From contig JAGFNQ010005370.1 of the NCBI GenBank assembly GCA_024364735.1, positions 238,590-302,589 on the forward strand: 64,000 nucleotides of DNA, in the 5' to 3' direction. How positions within the stretch are numbered: the first letter of the stretch is position 1; each line of letters starts with the position of its first letter. Under the pieces are notes generated by a model. That model worked only from the letters and a program-made list of their open reading frames with translations, did no database searches and had not been told where the DNA came from. This document shows, piece by piece, positions 44,667 to 57,871 of this stretch. The stretch is from Boesenbergia rotunda (taxonomy: Eukaryota; Streptophyta; Magnoliopsida; Zingiberales; Zingiberaceae). The position numbers and the translations under genes are program-made.

Positions 44667-47245
44667 TGATAGTCCCAGAAATGCTAGATTAAATTTTCAC
44701 GAAAGTTGGGACCATTAGAATTTAAATGTATATGAATGCTGAAAACCCTTTTTGTAATCAAAATATGAAAACGTAGTAAAGGGGTCACAGGTCGTATTTT
44801 TCTCGGGGCTAGTTGTCGTGTTTGATTCGAATTTGTATTTATATGTCGTTTGTGTTTTCGGGTTTCAAATAAAGATTTGGGTTTGGGTTCAATTTGGATA
44901 TGAAAGCACAAAGAAAAGGAATAAACTGAATGAAGCAAACTTAAGCTAGATAAATGCAATGGAAGACTCAACCAATTGTGACTCAATCAAACCCAAGTAG
45001 ATTTCAGAATTGGAAATTCTATATCAATTGCACTCCAAATACTAAGTTATTGAAGCAAACAGTGAAGCCATTATGATTGAAACTGATGCAACATTATAAC
45101 CATAATTTCGGAAACAACTTGATACAAAATAAGTGCCAAAGCTTAACTTGATACAAAGTGAAGCTTTAAAACAAACTTGATACTCAATTATTCAAACCTA
45201 TGTGCCAATATAGAAATATGATACTAAGAGCAGGAATTGGACTGATCAGTTTAGTTTTGGAAAACACAGCTGCTAGAGAAGAGAATTGCAAAAATGAATG
45301 AAGAAATTCGAAATCTGAGGTTTGAGCAATCAAAACAGACTTATTGCAGCAATAAAATGAATGCAATCAGATTCTTGAAGCAGAAATGTAGCTACAAAAT
45401 GCGATACCAAATTGAACCAGCAGCTGATGTGAATCAATGTGATGTGAGATTAACAACTTGGATGCAGGATTCATTAACCAATTCATGCAGAAACAAGCTC
45501 CAGCGAAACAGAATTCAGAAATTAAAATGATGTGCAGAAATAAATGAATGCAGGGCTGAAATGAAGAACTTCAGAAATTCAGCAACAATTTGAATGCAAA
45601 TCTAACAAACAAGTGGGCCAAAATTGATGCACTGATCTACAATTTAGAATTGCTAAGCTGTAATTGATACAAAACGAATTGATGTGCAGAAACAAAAAGA
45701 TGCAGAATTGAAATTCAGATTACGGCATTAAAGTTGATACAAGAATGGATACACAAGGTCTGAGCTAAAAGTCAGAAACAGAACTGAATGGAAATCAAGC
45801 TCAACTCTAATGCATTAACATACTAAATGCGAGCTTAAATTACAGGGAATTAAGCTAAGCAAGAATTGAATTGGAATAAGCTGTAAAAATCAGAAACTAA
45901 GCTGAAAAATTCAGAAATGACTTGGCACGCAACAATGAAATGGCACGCAAGGTTTTAAACAGAAATAAACTGAAGTTTAAACTAATAGATCACTAAACAA
46001 GTTCCTACACTACTTAACTTGAAGAATTAAAGCTAGATTACAGCTGAACAATTAAGAAAACTAAGTTAACTGATCTAATGCGAAGACAGTAACAAAACGA
46101 AGTGCTGAAATGAGATTACAACTAAAAACTGAATTTGAACTAATTAAACTACTCCTCGATCCTTCCCTAGCTCAAATGCTTCTTGGTTGTCAAGCAAGAG
46201 TGAGCCTCGAACCCGCAAGCTCAGCAAATCAGTGGAAAATCCGTCTCTGCGATCAAATCCATTCAAACCAGGCCCAAACTGAAAACAGCAACCGATTGCT
46301 TCAACCTAGCTATGGTGGATTGCGATAAAGGTTTGGGAATGCTCCGAGCCTTCCAGGGAACCCCTCCAGCAAGCTCGGATGCAATGAAGATGGTGAACAA
46401 CTGAGATTGATGCAATCAAGTGACAGAGCCACTGAAACCTCACGAAACTCTATCTTGGGCAAAATCCGATCTGGAAACTTCACAGAGCACTCTCTCCACT
46501 GACCTAGCACTAGTTCTAATGAAGGATTGAGTGGCCGCGCCTCTTTGATGGAGAAATTGCTGAAAAACTTGATGAACAAACAAAGAAGACGAAGAAAACG
46601 GCGGCGACGCTATGAAGGGAAGAAGCTGCGGCAATTTTGATTAAATAGGAACCAATGGACGGTCCAGATTGATCCACTTCAATCCAACGGCTGATCTTGC
46701 TCTGATTTGAGCCAAACTTTGATGATGATGATCTGGGGTCAGGATCTGCCTTGTGGTAGCTTGGATCCTCCATATTTGCATCGGATGGTCCAGATCAAGC
46801 TAATCTTTGAATGGATGATCTAGAGCCCTCCAAGCTTGATCCAACGGTTGATTGAGCACTGATTGGGATGAAACCTTCAGATCTTGATCAGGATGCTTGA
46901 TCAACCCTAGCCCTAGCTCGGATTGCTTCAGATGATCCCGGATGGCTCAGATCTAGCCGCTCTTGAATCGGACGGCCCAGATTAAATCATAATCTTGATA
47001 ATTCGATCCGGGTCACTTCCGACTCAAGTTTGACCCAATATGCCCTAGGTCCATGAACCTTTTATGCCTACAAAAAATAAATCAAGAATTTAGTGGCCAA
47101 TTAACCCAAATATGTGTAATTTTACAATTAAGTCCAAAATATGAATAAGTTCTAAAACCTAGGGCAATTTCACAATTAAGCAATAAAAACATAGGTCAAA
47201 CATGGATTTTAGCAGCTCAAATAATCAATAATATAGTATTTATTA
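44667..47245 (-). repeat. 3' LTR of element H
   Basis: Near copy of 52613-55192. The inner plus-strand edge reads TTATTA where the other LTR has TTATCA. Confidence 0.92.
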
Positions 47246-50200
47246 ACTCCCCCACACTTGAGCTTGAGCGTCTCGCGAAAATAGTAAATATGTATCCCCT
47301 AGATTTCTTAAGCGTAATTAGAAACAAATGAAAAGAAATTACCTAAGGTTGTCAATTCTCATAAATCAAAGCCCTATGGATTAGTATCTTGTCCTTAAAT
47401 CAACAACTTAGTCTTTTCATCCATCATGAGTCATTGAGATGAATCTAACTCATAGCCTTTCAAAGGAAATTTTGGTAGCTCTCTCCTTAAGTTCTAACTT
47501 GATGATGGAAGTGGAGCTCACTCAAACACTCATGCTTCTTGCACTACCATAGGCTTGCTTATTATCTACTCTCTACCATTAATCATGAATAGGATCATCA
47601 TCTATAAAAACCATTGAAAGACATAGAAATGATAAGAAATGAAATAAGAGCCAAGAAAAGTGGAAAATTTGATAAAGTGGAACACTTGAGTGCTTGAGGA
47701 TATTTTTGATGCTCTTTGCTTCTCTTAACAGTCCTCTAGTGATATAAAAATGTGTGAAGTCAGATTTCGATAACTGCCTTTGATTTGGATGAAAACTCCT
47801 TCCTTGGTTCAATGTGCCAATCTTCCTTCAATTGCGTGCCATTTGGATCCTTCTCTTTTCTCCTCATCAAATCTTTTTCTTTTCTTTCTCTCTAGTAAAG
47901 CTCAGAATGTATTGGAACAAAGGTTTGATTCAGATGAGGGCACTTCACTGATTTAAAGTACCAAGACTTCAATTGTGTCATCTTGTTTCTCTCTTTTCTT
48001 TTCCTTTTCAAACTATTTTTTTTTCTTCTCTTTTTTTTTCTGAATTCTTCTAATGGAGCATTTCGGATCAGCATTCATATCAGAGAGCCCTAGACATCAA
48101 ATAGCAATTAGAGACAAAAATTTGATGTTCCACACATAACCTTCACTAACTCTTGCACATCCCTTTTGATACACATCCTTTTTAAGTTGGCACACTTCCT
48201 TAATTTTTTCTTTTCTTTTCATTCTGTTTTAAGTCTAACATCCACAATAGATTCAGTTCAAGTCTCTGATTTCTCCAACAATTAACATCAAAAGTGCTTG
48301 CAACAATTGACAGTGGAAGCCTTAAATGTTCCACTCAAAAATCAAATTAGCACATTGAATTTCAGCCCTTGCCTTTGATACATTCTCTCAGCTTTGAAAA
48401 TCCTAGCATCCAAATTCCTTTCTTGTTCTAATAGGCTGGGATAAGCTTACAATTTGTGATACCTTCACACACTTCAATTCGTAATTCACAGCCCTTGAAA
48501 AATCAAATTCACTTCCAATTGATACCAAACTGCTTGCATGGAAATATGCCAATCTGATTTCCTTTCTTTTCCAAACTGTTTTCTCAGCTTCTAATGCAGG
48601 AATTGACAACAGCTCCATCAAGAATTCGTCCATAGTTCAGCCATGTTTACAGCCCTTCTGCTTTTCAGAATTTCGAATGGTTGTACCTTGCAATTCATCC
48701 TTGGCAATTACAGAGTTTTTCTTTGGCAAAACATTTCTTCTTCATCAAGTTCACAGACATTTCCTTCAGATTCTCAGCTTATATTCCACTCAATTCAGCT
48801 CGAAACAATTGGCATCACATAGTTCTTGCATCAAATGGTAGTGAAAACCTTAAGTGTTCCACTAAACAATTCAATTCAACTCAGAAATCGAATTCAGCCA
48901 AGCCACTCCTTCCATTCTCTGATTTCTTCAGGCATTTAGCATCAAGTGGCTCTTCTTTTATCCGAAATTGAATGTGCACCTTCAACTTCAGATACAATGA
49001 TTCTTCCAATGGAATGCAGTTCAATTTTTGAGCAGTTCCAGAATTTTCCTTTTCTCAGCTTTTGATCAATCTTCAATCAGCTTCATCAGATTGTAGCAAC
49101 ATGTTATTGGTTCCCTGAGCAAGGTACAGCTGCAATCCAGATTTTCTCATAATGTTCTGATTTTTCATCCAATTTTCTTCTTCTGTTCTGATTTTTCATC
49201 CAATTTCCTTCACTTGAAATCTGCTTCCAACTAGATTTTTCAGTTCTTTCCTGACCTAGAAATCTTCCAATAGAAAGGCTGCTGCAATTATGTGTCATTT
49301 AGACAAGAGCTTTTACCCGAAACTTGGCATATCCTTCACTTTTGACACAATTTGTGCCTTGAATTCAAATCTGTCCTGGCTTAGAAATTCAACAACAGCT
49401 CCCAACAAATTTTTCAGTTCTTGGCAGCTTACCTTGCGTTCAACAGTTTGGACTTCGGCCATGGCACAATTGTCTTCAAGTCGATACACTAATTTTTGCT
49501 CAGACTCTTCTTCCTTCTTTCGAAATGATCACAGAATTTTTTCCTTTTTGGCAAGGCACAAATTTTCAGATTTTTCCATTGCTTGCCACTTGAATCCTCA
49601 AAACATGATAAGGAAACTAGCTCTCCAATTGCTTCCATCTCTCTTGCTCATTCTTGGCACCAAACTCACTCAATTTGGCACATGAAAATGCAGAAAAAAT
49701 TTTTTCGTTGACATGAATTGCCTCTTTTGATACAAATTGATTCCAAATCACTAATCACTCCCCCACACTTAATTCTTTGTCCGTCTCGGGCAAAGTAGCA
49801 TCAAGAAAAAACATCCCAAGCAAACAAATCCATAGAAAAATTAGGGTTAAGATTAGCAATAAGGAAAGGTAAATAGAATAGACATGATTTTTGCCAAAAT
49901 TGAATTGGAAAGGTAAACAAAGTGATTAGCCTCTATAGATGTGATCCAATCATTGAAATATGGTTTTGAAATAACCTAGGCAAGTTCTAGAGCACAATAA
50001 CATGTATGTGTCACAAAATAAGGCTAATCTCACTAGGTAAAAATAATCCATCTCAAATCCTCAATTAAGAATCTAAAGCAAAATCGTACTCAAGCATCCA
50101 AGATTTTATCCATGAACTCAAACCCTAAGTTTCGACAACCAAATTTAATTTATTTTCCAAGAGATTCTAAAATGCTATGGAGATAATCTAAGGGATACAT

Positions 50201-50494
50201 TTATTTTTAGTCATGCAAGAAACAAACTTCCAAGAGAACTAACATGCTTTTATTGACACGGACTCAATTTAAAAGAAAATTCTACTTCTAAAAAGCATGA
50301 AAATGAAAAATGCAATAAAAGAAAATGCAAGACAAAATAAACTCCCCTTATTCTGGTGGACGGAGTCTATCAAGAAGCAGCCTCCATCATGGTAGTGGAG
50401 GAGTCTGGGTGGCTGGGAGAACTAGGACTCCCCCACACTTAAACTTTGCAACAAATTGCTCCGGTGGCCTAAGGCGATTCAGGTTCAATAGCCA
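47246..50494 (-). other. Non-coding internal region of element H with repeated polypurine-like motifs
   Basis: No gene. The motif ACTCCCCCACACTT (minus strand AAGTGTGGGGGAGT) stands at about 47246, 49757 and 50429. The first is the polypurine tract next to the LTR. Copies one and two are also followed by similar text around CGTCTCG(C/G)G. Confidence 0.7.
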
Positions 50495-52450
50495 TTAAAG
50501 GAATGGAGGGCTATGGATTAAAGTAAGATCTTCTCCTCCTTCTTGATGCCTTTCAAAAGTTCTTCCAGGAGGCTGGAGTCTGTTCAGTTGGAGCACCCAC
50601 TCCTGAAGTCTTCTAGACCCTGCAAAACAATGTAATACCTCTCTCAAGCGTGCAGGGTCAGAAAGAAATAAAATAATATCAGTCTCTGCATAAAATGAAT
50701 CCAAAACTGCATCATATCCAATTAAATCAATTCTTGGTTCCTCAATGAATTTTTCACAATTATTTCCTACAAAATTTGCATCCAGACATTCATCACAGAT
50801 CATGCAATCAATTTTTGACACATCAATAGTATCTTCACAATTATTTCCTATCAAAGATGTATTAAGCAATGTGTCACATCCAATGAAATCAATTTTAGGT
50901 GCCTCAATGAATTTTGCACAATTATTTTCAGCATAAGATATATCAAAAGACTCATCACAACAATCAATATCAATTTCAGGCTCTTCTAAAAAATTTTCAC
51001 ACTCAGCATTTTCATCTGATGTAGTACAACATGCTTCATTTTCAACCAATTCAACACTAGGTACCTCTAGGGATTTTTCACAATCAAATACTACAAGAGA
51101 TGCATCCCTAGGTGTATTAAAAACAATAAAATCAGTTTGAGGTACCTCTATGCAATTTTTAGAAAAATTAGGAGGAGAATTTACCTGATCGTGCTGAAAA
51201 ATACCTGGAGGTTCTACAAAAGTAGATGTATCCGTGTTCTCCTCCTGGTCAAGTAATTGCTCCACTTCAGGTTCAGATTCTGGTGGACACTCAACTAAAA
51301 CAGGTGATCCTTGGGTTCTTGCTTCCACCATGCAAGTCCCTACACTTTCTGGTAATTGTGGTGGTCCCTGGGGCTTAGTGCAATCCCCTACACCTATGGA
51401 ATCATCTCCCATGCATGTTTCCTCAATCATTCCTGTATCAACCAAATTAGAAACATTAGGACCTTCAATAATACTATAATCATAAAATAAAAGATGAGAA
51501 TGGTCCTGTGAAATAGGAATGGGTGATTCTTGGGGCTCTGTGCACTCCCCTACACTCTCAATCCTATCCTCTGAATTTTCTGATGTATCAATCACTGTAG
51601 GTGGTCCCTGGGGCTCTGTCCAATCCCCTACACCTATAGATTCATCTGACTGTCCTGATCCAATACTTCTTCCGATGTTTTGAAGCCTTTGTTGCTCTTG
51701 TTGTTGATATAGTAGAACTTGTTGAAACATCTCCTCCAACCTTTGTTGTTGCATAATTTGTTGAAACATTTCCTCGACCTTCTGTTGGGGCACATTTCCT
51801 GCACTAGAACTCCCATAGCCTCCTTGGTTAGCATAGCTCCTTGACTGACCTTGAAATGATGAAGTAGTCGGCTGAAATGGTTGAGCTTGCTGAGATCCTT
51901 GAAAACATGGCTGTTGGTAAGATTGATTAGCGGACTGATAAGCTTGGAAACCTTGCTGGGAGTTGTAGCCTTGAAAGTTCGGATTTTGAAGTGGAAAATT
52001 CGGTGACAAGGACTGAAAATTTTGATTTTGAAACCCTTGATTGTAGGGCTGTGAAATCTGATTATAGGGCTGGAAAGGCTGGAAATTTTATTGATTTTGA
52101 GTTTGGAAAGCTTGCTGCCCTTGATGATATGGCTGGAATTGAGGTTCGAATTGCTAAAATGTAGGCTGAAAATTCGGATTAGAAGGCTGAAATTGCTGAA
52201 ATGGTTGCTCAAAATTCTGGAATGGTGGCTGCCCATGCTGAATTTGTTGGAAATTTAGTTGACTTGGCTGCTGAAATTGGAAGGGCTGACTTGGCTGACA
52301 ATTAGGCTGAAAAAACTGATTTGGTTGTTGAAAATTGGAATAGGGCTGTTGGAATTCTTGCTGTGGCGGTTGAAATTGCTGTAATGGTTGATTGAAAAGT
52401 TGGTTCTGCTGAAATTGTGGACACGGCTGCTGATAAGTGGATGAAAACAT
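50495..52450 (-). pseudogene. Gln-rich, Cys/acidic-repeat protein of element H, function unknown
   Basis: One frame of about 652 codons with two in-frame stops (near 52154 and 52090). It starts MFSSTYQQPCPQFQQNQ. The N-terminal ~200 residues are low-complexity Gln/Phe/Pro/Asn. Next comes a Gln-rich helical stretch (KVEEMFQQIMQQQRLEEMFQ), then a middle part with recurring VGxCTxPQxxP words (e.g. SIGVGDWTEPQGPP, SVGECTEPQESP, SIGVGDCTKPQGPP). The C-terminal third is acidic with at least three tandem ~27-residue units starting NNC and containing KFIE(A/E)P(K/R)ID(F/L)IG (last at about 50700-50780). I do not recognise a known domain, and no CCHC knuckle is visible. It lies where gag would start, 160 bases after the primer site. 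It may be a derived gag, a captured host gene, or something new. Confidence 0.6.
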
Positions 52451-52589
52451 TTTGAACCTGCAGCCCTATCACAAAACAAACAAGAAAAATGGCAGTACCC
52501 GTATACAAAAGATACAGCAAAATAAAATAGAACCCAATGATATGTCCAAAGGCATACAAGCAAAAATCAAACAAATCAACTAGTTGCTT

Positions 52590-52606
52590 CCCCGGCAATG
52601 ACGCCA
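52590..52606 (-). other. Primer-binding site, element H (tRNA-Asp type)
   Basis: The minus strand reads TGGCGTCATTGCCGGGG, two changes from TGGCGCCGTTGCCGGGG, the complement of the 3' end of plant tRNA-Asp used by Athila/Tat-group elements. Located 6 bases from the LTR edge. Confidence 0.8.
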
Positions 52607-52612
52607 AAAATT

Positions 52613-55192
52613 TGATAGGCCCAGAAATGCTAGATTAAATTGTCACGAAAGTTGGGACCATCAGAATTTAAATGTATATGAATGCTGAAAACCCTTTTTG
52701 CAATCAAAATATGAAAACGTAGTAAAGGGGCCACAGGTCGTATTTTTCTCGGGGCTAGTTGTCGTGTTTGATTCGAACTTGTATTTATGTGTCGTTTGTG
52801 TTTTCGGGTTTCAAATAAAGATTTGGGTTTGGGTTCAATTTGGATATGAAAGCACAAAGAAAAGGAATAAACTGAATGAAGCAAACTTAAGCTAGATAAA
52901 TGCAATGGAAGACTCAACCAATTGTGACTCAATCAAACCCAAGTAGATTTCAGAATTGGAAATTCTATATCAATTGCACTCCAAATACTAAGTTATTGAA
53001 GCAAACAGTGAAGCCATTATGATTGAAACTGATGCAACATTATAACCATAATTTCGGAAACAACTTGATACAAAATAAGTGCCAAAGCTTAACTTGATAC
53101 AAAGTGAAGCTTTAAAACAAACTTGATACTCAATTATTCAAACCTATGTGCCAATATAGAAATATGATACTAAGAGCAGGAATTGGACTGATCAGTTTAG
53201 TTTTGGAAAACACAGCTGCTAGAGAAGAGAATTGCAAAAATGAATGAAGAAATTCGAAATCTGAGGTTTGAGCAATCAAAACAGACTTATTGCAGCAATA
53301 AAATGAATGCAATCAGATTCTTAAAGCAGAAATGTAGCTACAAAATGCGATACCAAATCGAACCAGCAGCTGATGTGAAGCAATGTGATGTGAGATTAAC
53401 AACTTGGATGCAGGATTCATTAACCAATTCATGCAGAAACAAGCTCCAGCGAAACAGAATTCAGAAATTAAAATGATGTGCAGAAATAAATGAATGCAGG
53501 GCTGAAATGAAGAACTTCATAAATTCAGCAACAATTTGAATGCAAATCCAACAAACAAGTGGGCCAAAATTGATGCACTGACCTACAATTTAGAATTGCT
53601 AAGCTGTAATTGATACAAAACGAATTGATGTGCAGAAACAAAAAGATGCAGAATTGAAATTCAGATTACGGCATTGAAGTTGATACAAGAATGGATACAC
53701 AAGGTCTGAGCTAAAAGTCAAAAACAGAACTGAATGGAAATCAAGCTCAACTCTAATGCATTAACATACTAAATGCGAGCTTAAATTACAGGGAATTAAG
53801 CTAAGCAAGAATTGAATTGGAATAAGCTGTAAAAATCAAAAACTAAGCTGAAAAATTCAGAAATGACTTGGCACGCAACAATGAAATGGCACGCAAGGTT
53901 TTAAACAGAAATAAACTGAAGTTTAAACTAATAGATCACTAAACAAGTTCCTACACTACTTAACTTGAAGAATTAAAGCTAGATTACAGCTGAACAATTA
54001 AGAAAACTAAGTTAACTGATCTAATGCGAAGACAGTAACAAAACGAAGTGCTGAAATGAGATTACAACTAAAAACTGAATTTGAACTAATTAAACTACTC
54101 CTCGATCCTTCCCTAGCTCAAATGCTTCTTTGGTCGTCAAGCAAGAGTGAGCCTCGAACCCGCAAGCTCAGCAAATCAGTGGAAAATCCGTCTCTGCGAT
54201 CAAATCCATTCAAACCAGGCCCAAACTGAAAACAGCAACCGATTGCTTCAACCTAGCTGTGGTGGATTGCGATAAAGGTTTGGGAATGCTCCGAGCCTTC
54301 CAGGGAACCCCTCCAGCAAGCTCGGATGCAATGAAGATGGTGAACAACTGAGATTGATGCAATCAAGTGACAGAGCCACTGAAACCTCACGAAACTCTAT
54401 CTTGGGCAAAATCCAATCTGGAAACTTCACAGAGCACTCTCTCCACTGACCTAGTACTAGTTCTAATGAAGGATTGAGTGGCCGCGCCTCTTTGATGGAG
54501 AAATTGCTGAAAAACTTGATGAACAAACGAAGAAGTCGAAGAAAACGGTGGAGACGCTACGAAGGGAAGAAGCTGCGGCAATTTTGATTAAATAGGAACC
54601 AATGGACGGTCCAGATTGATCCACTTCAATCCAACAGCTGATCTTGCTCTGATTTGAGCCAAACTTTGATGATGATGATCTGGGGTCAGGATCTATCTTG
54701 TGGTAGCTCGGATCCTCCAGATTTGCAACGGATTGTCCAGATCAAGCTAATCTTTGAATGGATGATCTAGAGCCCTCCAAGCTTGATCCAATGGTTGATT
54801 GAGCACTGATTGGGATGAAACCTTCAGATCTTGATCAGGATGCTTGATCAACCCTAGCCCTAGCTCGGATTGCTTCAGATGATCCTGGATGGCTCAGATC
54901 TAGCCGCTCTTGAATCGGACGGCCCAGATTAAATCATAATCTTGATAATTTGATCCGGGTCACTTCCGACTCAAGTTTGACCCAATATGCCCTAGGTCCA
55001 TGAAACTTTTATGCCTACAAAAAATAAATCAAGAATTTAGTGGCCAATTAACCCAAATATGTGTAATTTTACAATTAAGTCCAAAATATGAATAAGTTCT
55101 AAAACCTAGGGCAATTTCACAATTAAGCAATAAAAATATAGGTCAAACATGGATTTTAGCAGCTCAAATAATCAATAATATAGTATTTATCA
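52613..55192 (-). repeat. 5' LTR of element H
   Basis: Near copy of 44667-47245. The outer edge TTATCA is followed by the ATGAC duplication. Confidence 0.92.
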
Positions 55193-55197
55193 ATGAC

Positions 55198-56310
55198 CCA
55201 TCATTGCTTTCTATTTTCAACTTTCCCGGTAAGTCAATGGGTGCATATGTTACTAAATGGTTAACTGAACAGGAATATGATGCTGCAAGAACATACATAC
55301 TGTTAAACTGCGATGAAGTCAAACCATACATAAAGTAAGTTGACTTCTCTAATAATCCTGTTAGTCTATATTAAATGCTTGCTTGATATACCAATTGACT
55401 TAAAATATTTCTCTGTCGTAGCTTATACGAACAACAACTATATATTCAAAATCCATCACTAGGTGCAAGTGAGGTCGCTGAAAAGTTAGAGGCCGAATTT
55501 ACATTATGGTTTGAAATATATGTAAGTTGCAATATCATCAAAAATTTATATATTTATGTCTATTCAATTCGGTCTTAATTTATGTTATAATTTATGTAGG
55601 TGAAAGACCGCAGAATATTAAATGTGCAAGATGATAGAATACTGAATCTTGCATCAGGACTGCTCCATAAAATAAAGGTCTACTCTGGATACTATGTTAA
55701 TGGGCTCAGATTCCATGTGGCACAATGAGATTCACGGAGATTAACATATAATTCTGGAGTTTGTGTTAAAGGATATATCGACAACAATAACACAGAGTTT
55801 GATTATTATGGTAGACTTGAAGAAATCATGGAGATTGAATATCCTACATTACCTATAAAACGGTGTGTGTTGTTCAAATGTTCATGGTATGATCCGACCC
55901 CAAGAACAGGTACAAGAATACATCCAAACTATAAATTAGTGGAGGTTAATAAAAATAGAAAGTTCAAAAAATTTGAACTTTTTATTTTTGGGGTACAAGT
56001 GAGTCAAGTTTTTTATCTTGAATACCCTACGAAAAGAAGGAGATCTAGTGAATGGTTGTTTGTTTGTCGAATGAAGCCTCGCTCGACTATAGAAATGCCG
56101 AACACCATCACTGTTTAAAATCATGATGCATTTCAGAATGACGAAGTAGAGAGACATTTAATTGATTCACAACTTCCATCCACGTCTGAATTACTTGTAG
56201 ATGTTAACGTGGCTTACGAGGATATAGATGATGAAGAGATGTCCAGCAGTGAGGATCTTGTTGAACTATCAGAGTCTAGTGAGGAGAACATCGATGCTAA
56301 TGATATATAA
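55198..56310 (+). pseudogene. tnp2: CACTA tnp2 transposase, part 3 (C-terminal exons)
   Basis: Joins PND at 44666 to PSLLSIFNFPGKSMGAYVTK. Likely exons are 55198-55334, 55422-55521 and 55600-56310, with GTAAGT donors and AG acceptors that keep frame. The last exon reads GLLHKIKVYSGYYVNGLRFHV, VCVKGYIDNNNTEFDYYGRLEEI and FKCSWYDP, the DUF4216-type C-terminal domain of tnp2 proteins, and ends in an acidic tail before TAA. Stops at 55726-55728 (Arg expected) and 56116-56118 (Gln expected) make it defective. Both could come from C to T changes. Confidence 0.88.
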
Positions 56311-56428
56311 ATAGTGTCATTATTATTCATCTAGTAAGTGATGTGTTGTTATATTTATTGTATTTTTATTACTCTGTTACTCTCCTTTATTATGATGTGT
56401 TGTTATATATTATTTTGCAGATATTTCT

Positions 56429-57871
56429 ATGACAGATCAGCAGCCAGTGATTCCCCGTGGCCATCGAGTTATATCCGTTGTTGGAGATGTGCAAGTATTT
56501 GTTGTTAGATGTAATTATTGTTCATATATTATTTTTTATATTTTATATTGATATATTTATTTTTGATTATGCAGTTTTACTCCTGATGGTCATCGGGTTT
56601 CTAATTATATCACAAGCAAATTCAAGGAACGAGCATGCAGATCTACGACATGGAGACATGTAGATCATGAGATGAAGACATTTTATTACAATGAATTTGT
56701 AGTAAGTAAAATCAATATATATTTTCTTTTTATATTATATTTACCAATTTAGAATGTTAAATTTTGAATTTATAATTGCAGAAAAGATATACATGGGAGG
56801 AGGGTCAGGAGGATAATTTTAAAGCAACATGGAATAAAAATTGTGCCAAGTTTTACAAAGACTACCTCTACTATATCAGAAAAAAGGGCGTAAAACCGAC
56901 GTATGTTCCTGAGGAGATATGGGGTGCATGGACGGCCACCTGGTCTGAAGAGAGGTGGAAAGAAAATGCCGAAAGGCTCGAGCTAATAGAAACACCGAGC
57001 CAGGTGGCCCGAGTACCGGGACTGCTCACCATACGTCTGGTTCTAAATCTATGGTAGAGCATGCTCTTGATTTGGTGAGTTTAATTTAATATTGTCACGA
57101 AATATAATTATCATTTATTATCATACTTGTATGATATTTGCCTAATATATATTTGTATACAGGAACGAGAACTAGCTCGACCGCCCACTAGTATGGAGGT
57201 CTTTGTGAGGGCGCACAAGAAAAAAGATGGCACATTTGTAGATTCTCGTTCTGCGGCCATCCATGTAAGAACATTACTTAGTGTTTATTTTAGTTACATT
57301 ATAGTACGATTTATCGAATTACTTATTAATCATGTTCTATTTTACAATATAGGCGGAAATGACCGAGAGAGTCGCTCAGGCATCTCAGCCTGCAGTAGAG
57401 GGGGGAGAGTCTCAATCTCAATCCACCGAGGCACTTAATGACATATATTATGATGTTGTCGGTGGACAGACAAAGAACTCTACCATCTACGGCCTTGGCT
57501 CTCAGGCCAGAGTTGCATTTGATGATCGCTTGAGGGCTCCGAGGGGTCGATCCAGTTACCGTTCACCTTATTCCAGTGAGATGCATAGAATATTAGAAGA
57601 AAATCGAGATCTACATAGTCAAGTTCAATCAGTGGAAGGACAGATAGCGCAATGGATGACCGCTGAGAATGAGAGGAGGGCCGCTGATGAAGCGGCGAGG
57701 GCAGCTGAAGCAGCGGCGAGGGCAGCTGAAGCAGCAAGGAGAGATGAGGAGCATCAGTAGATTATTGCACAAAATAGAGATCTCATGAGTCGTATGCGAT
57801 TCCTCCTAGATGGCTTGCCTCGTCCGCCATCACAGGACACCCCAGGACCCTCTCATCCACCGGCTGATTAA
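56429..57871 (+). pseudogene. CACTA second gene, TnpA-like (Transposase_24 family)
   Basis: Likely exons: 56429-56494, 56575-56701, 56782-57074, 57163-57264 and 57353-57871, all but the first junction fitting GT..AG. Recognisable blocks are DGHRVSNYITSKFKE, YTWEEGQEDNFKATWNKNC, IRKKGVKPTYVPEEIWGAW, HTSGSKSMVEHA (after a one-base shift near 57010), RPPTSMEVFVRAHKKKDGTF and a C-terminal coiled coil (RILEENRDLHSQVQSVEGQI) with an Ala/Glu/Arg repeat (EAARAAEAAARAAEAARR). A TAG at 57758-57760 replaces Gln. Proteins of this type bind the subterminal repeats of CACTA elements, and it sits directly downstream of tnp2 in the same orientation. Confidence 0.8.

Larger units (their letters stand above)
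44667..55192 (-). mobile_element. Athila/Tat-type LTR element H without gag or pol
   Basis: LTRs at 44667-47245 and 52613-55192, nearly identical (2579 and 2580 bases), flanked by the duplication ATGAC (44662-44666 and 55193-55197). On the minus strand: 5' LTR, a primer site of tRNA-Asp type, a ~650-codon reading frame of unknown kind, a non-coding stretch and a polypurine tract next to 47245. I see no gag, protease, reverse transcriptase or integrase, so it depended on a helper. The high LTR similarity makes it one of the youngest insertions here. Confidence 0.88.

Noticed and set aside
52302..52607. Short hydrophobic minus-strand frame upstream of the Gln-rich frame in element H
   Set aside because: It has no ATG at the right place, overlaps the primer site, and reads as membrane-like only because the leader is T-rich.
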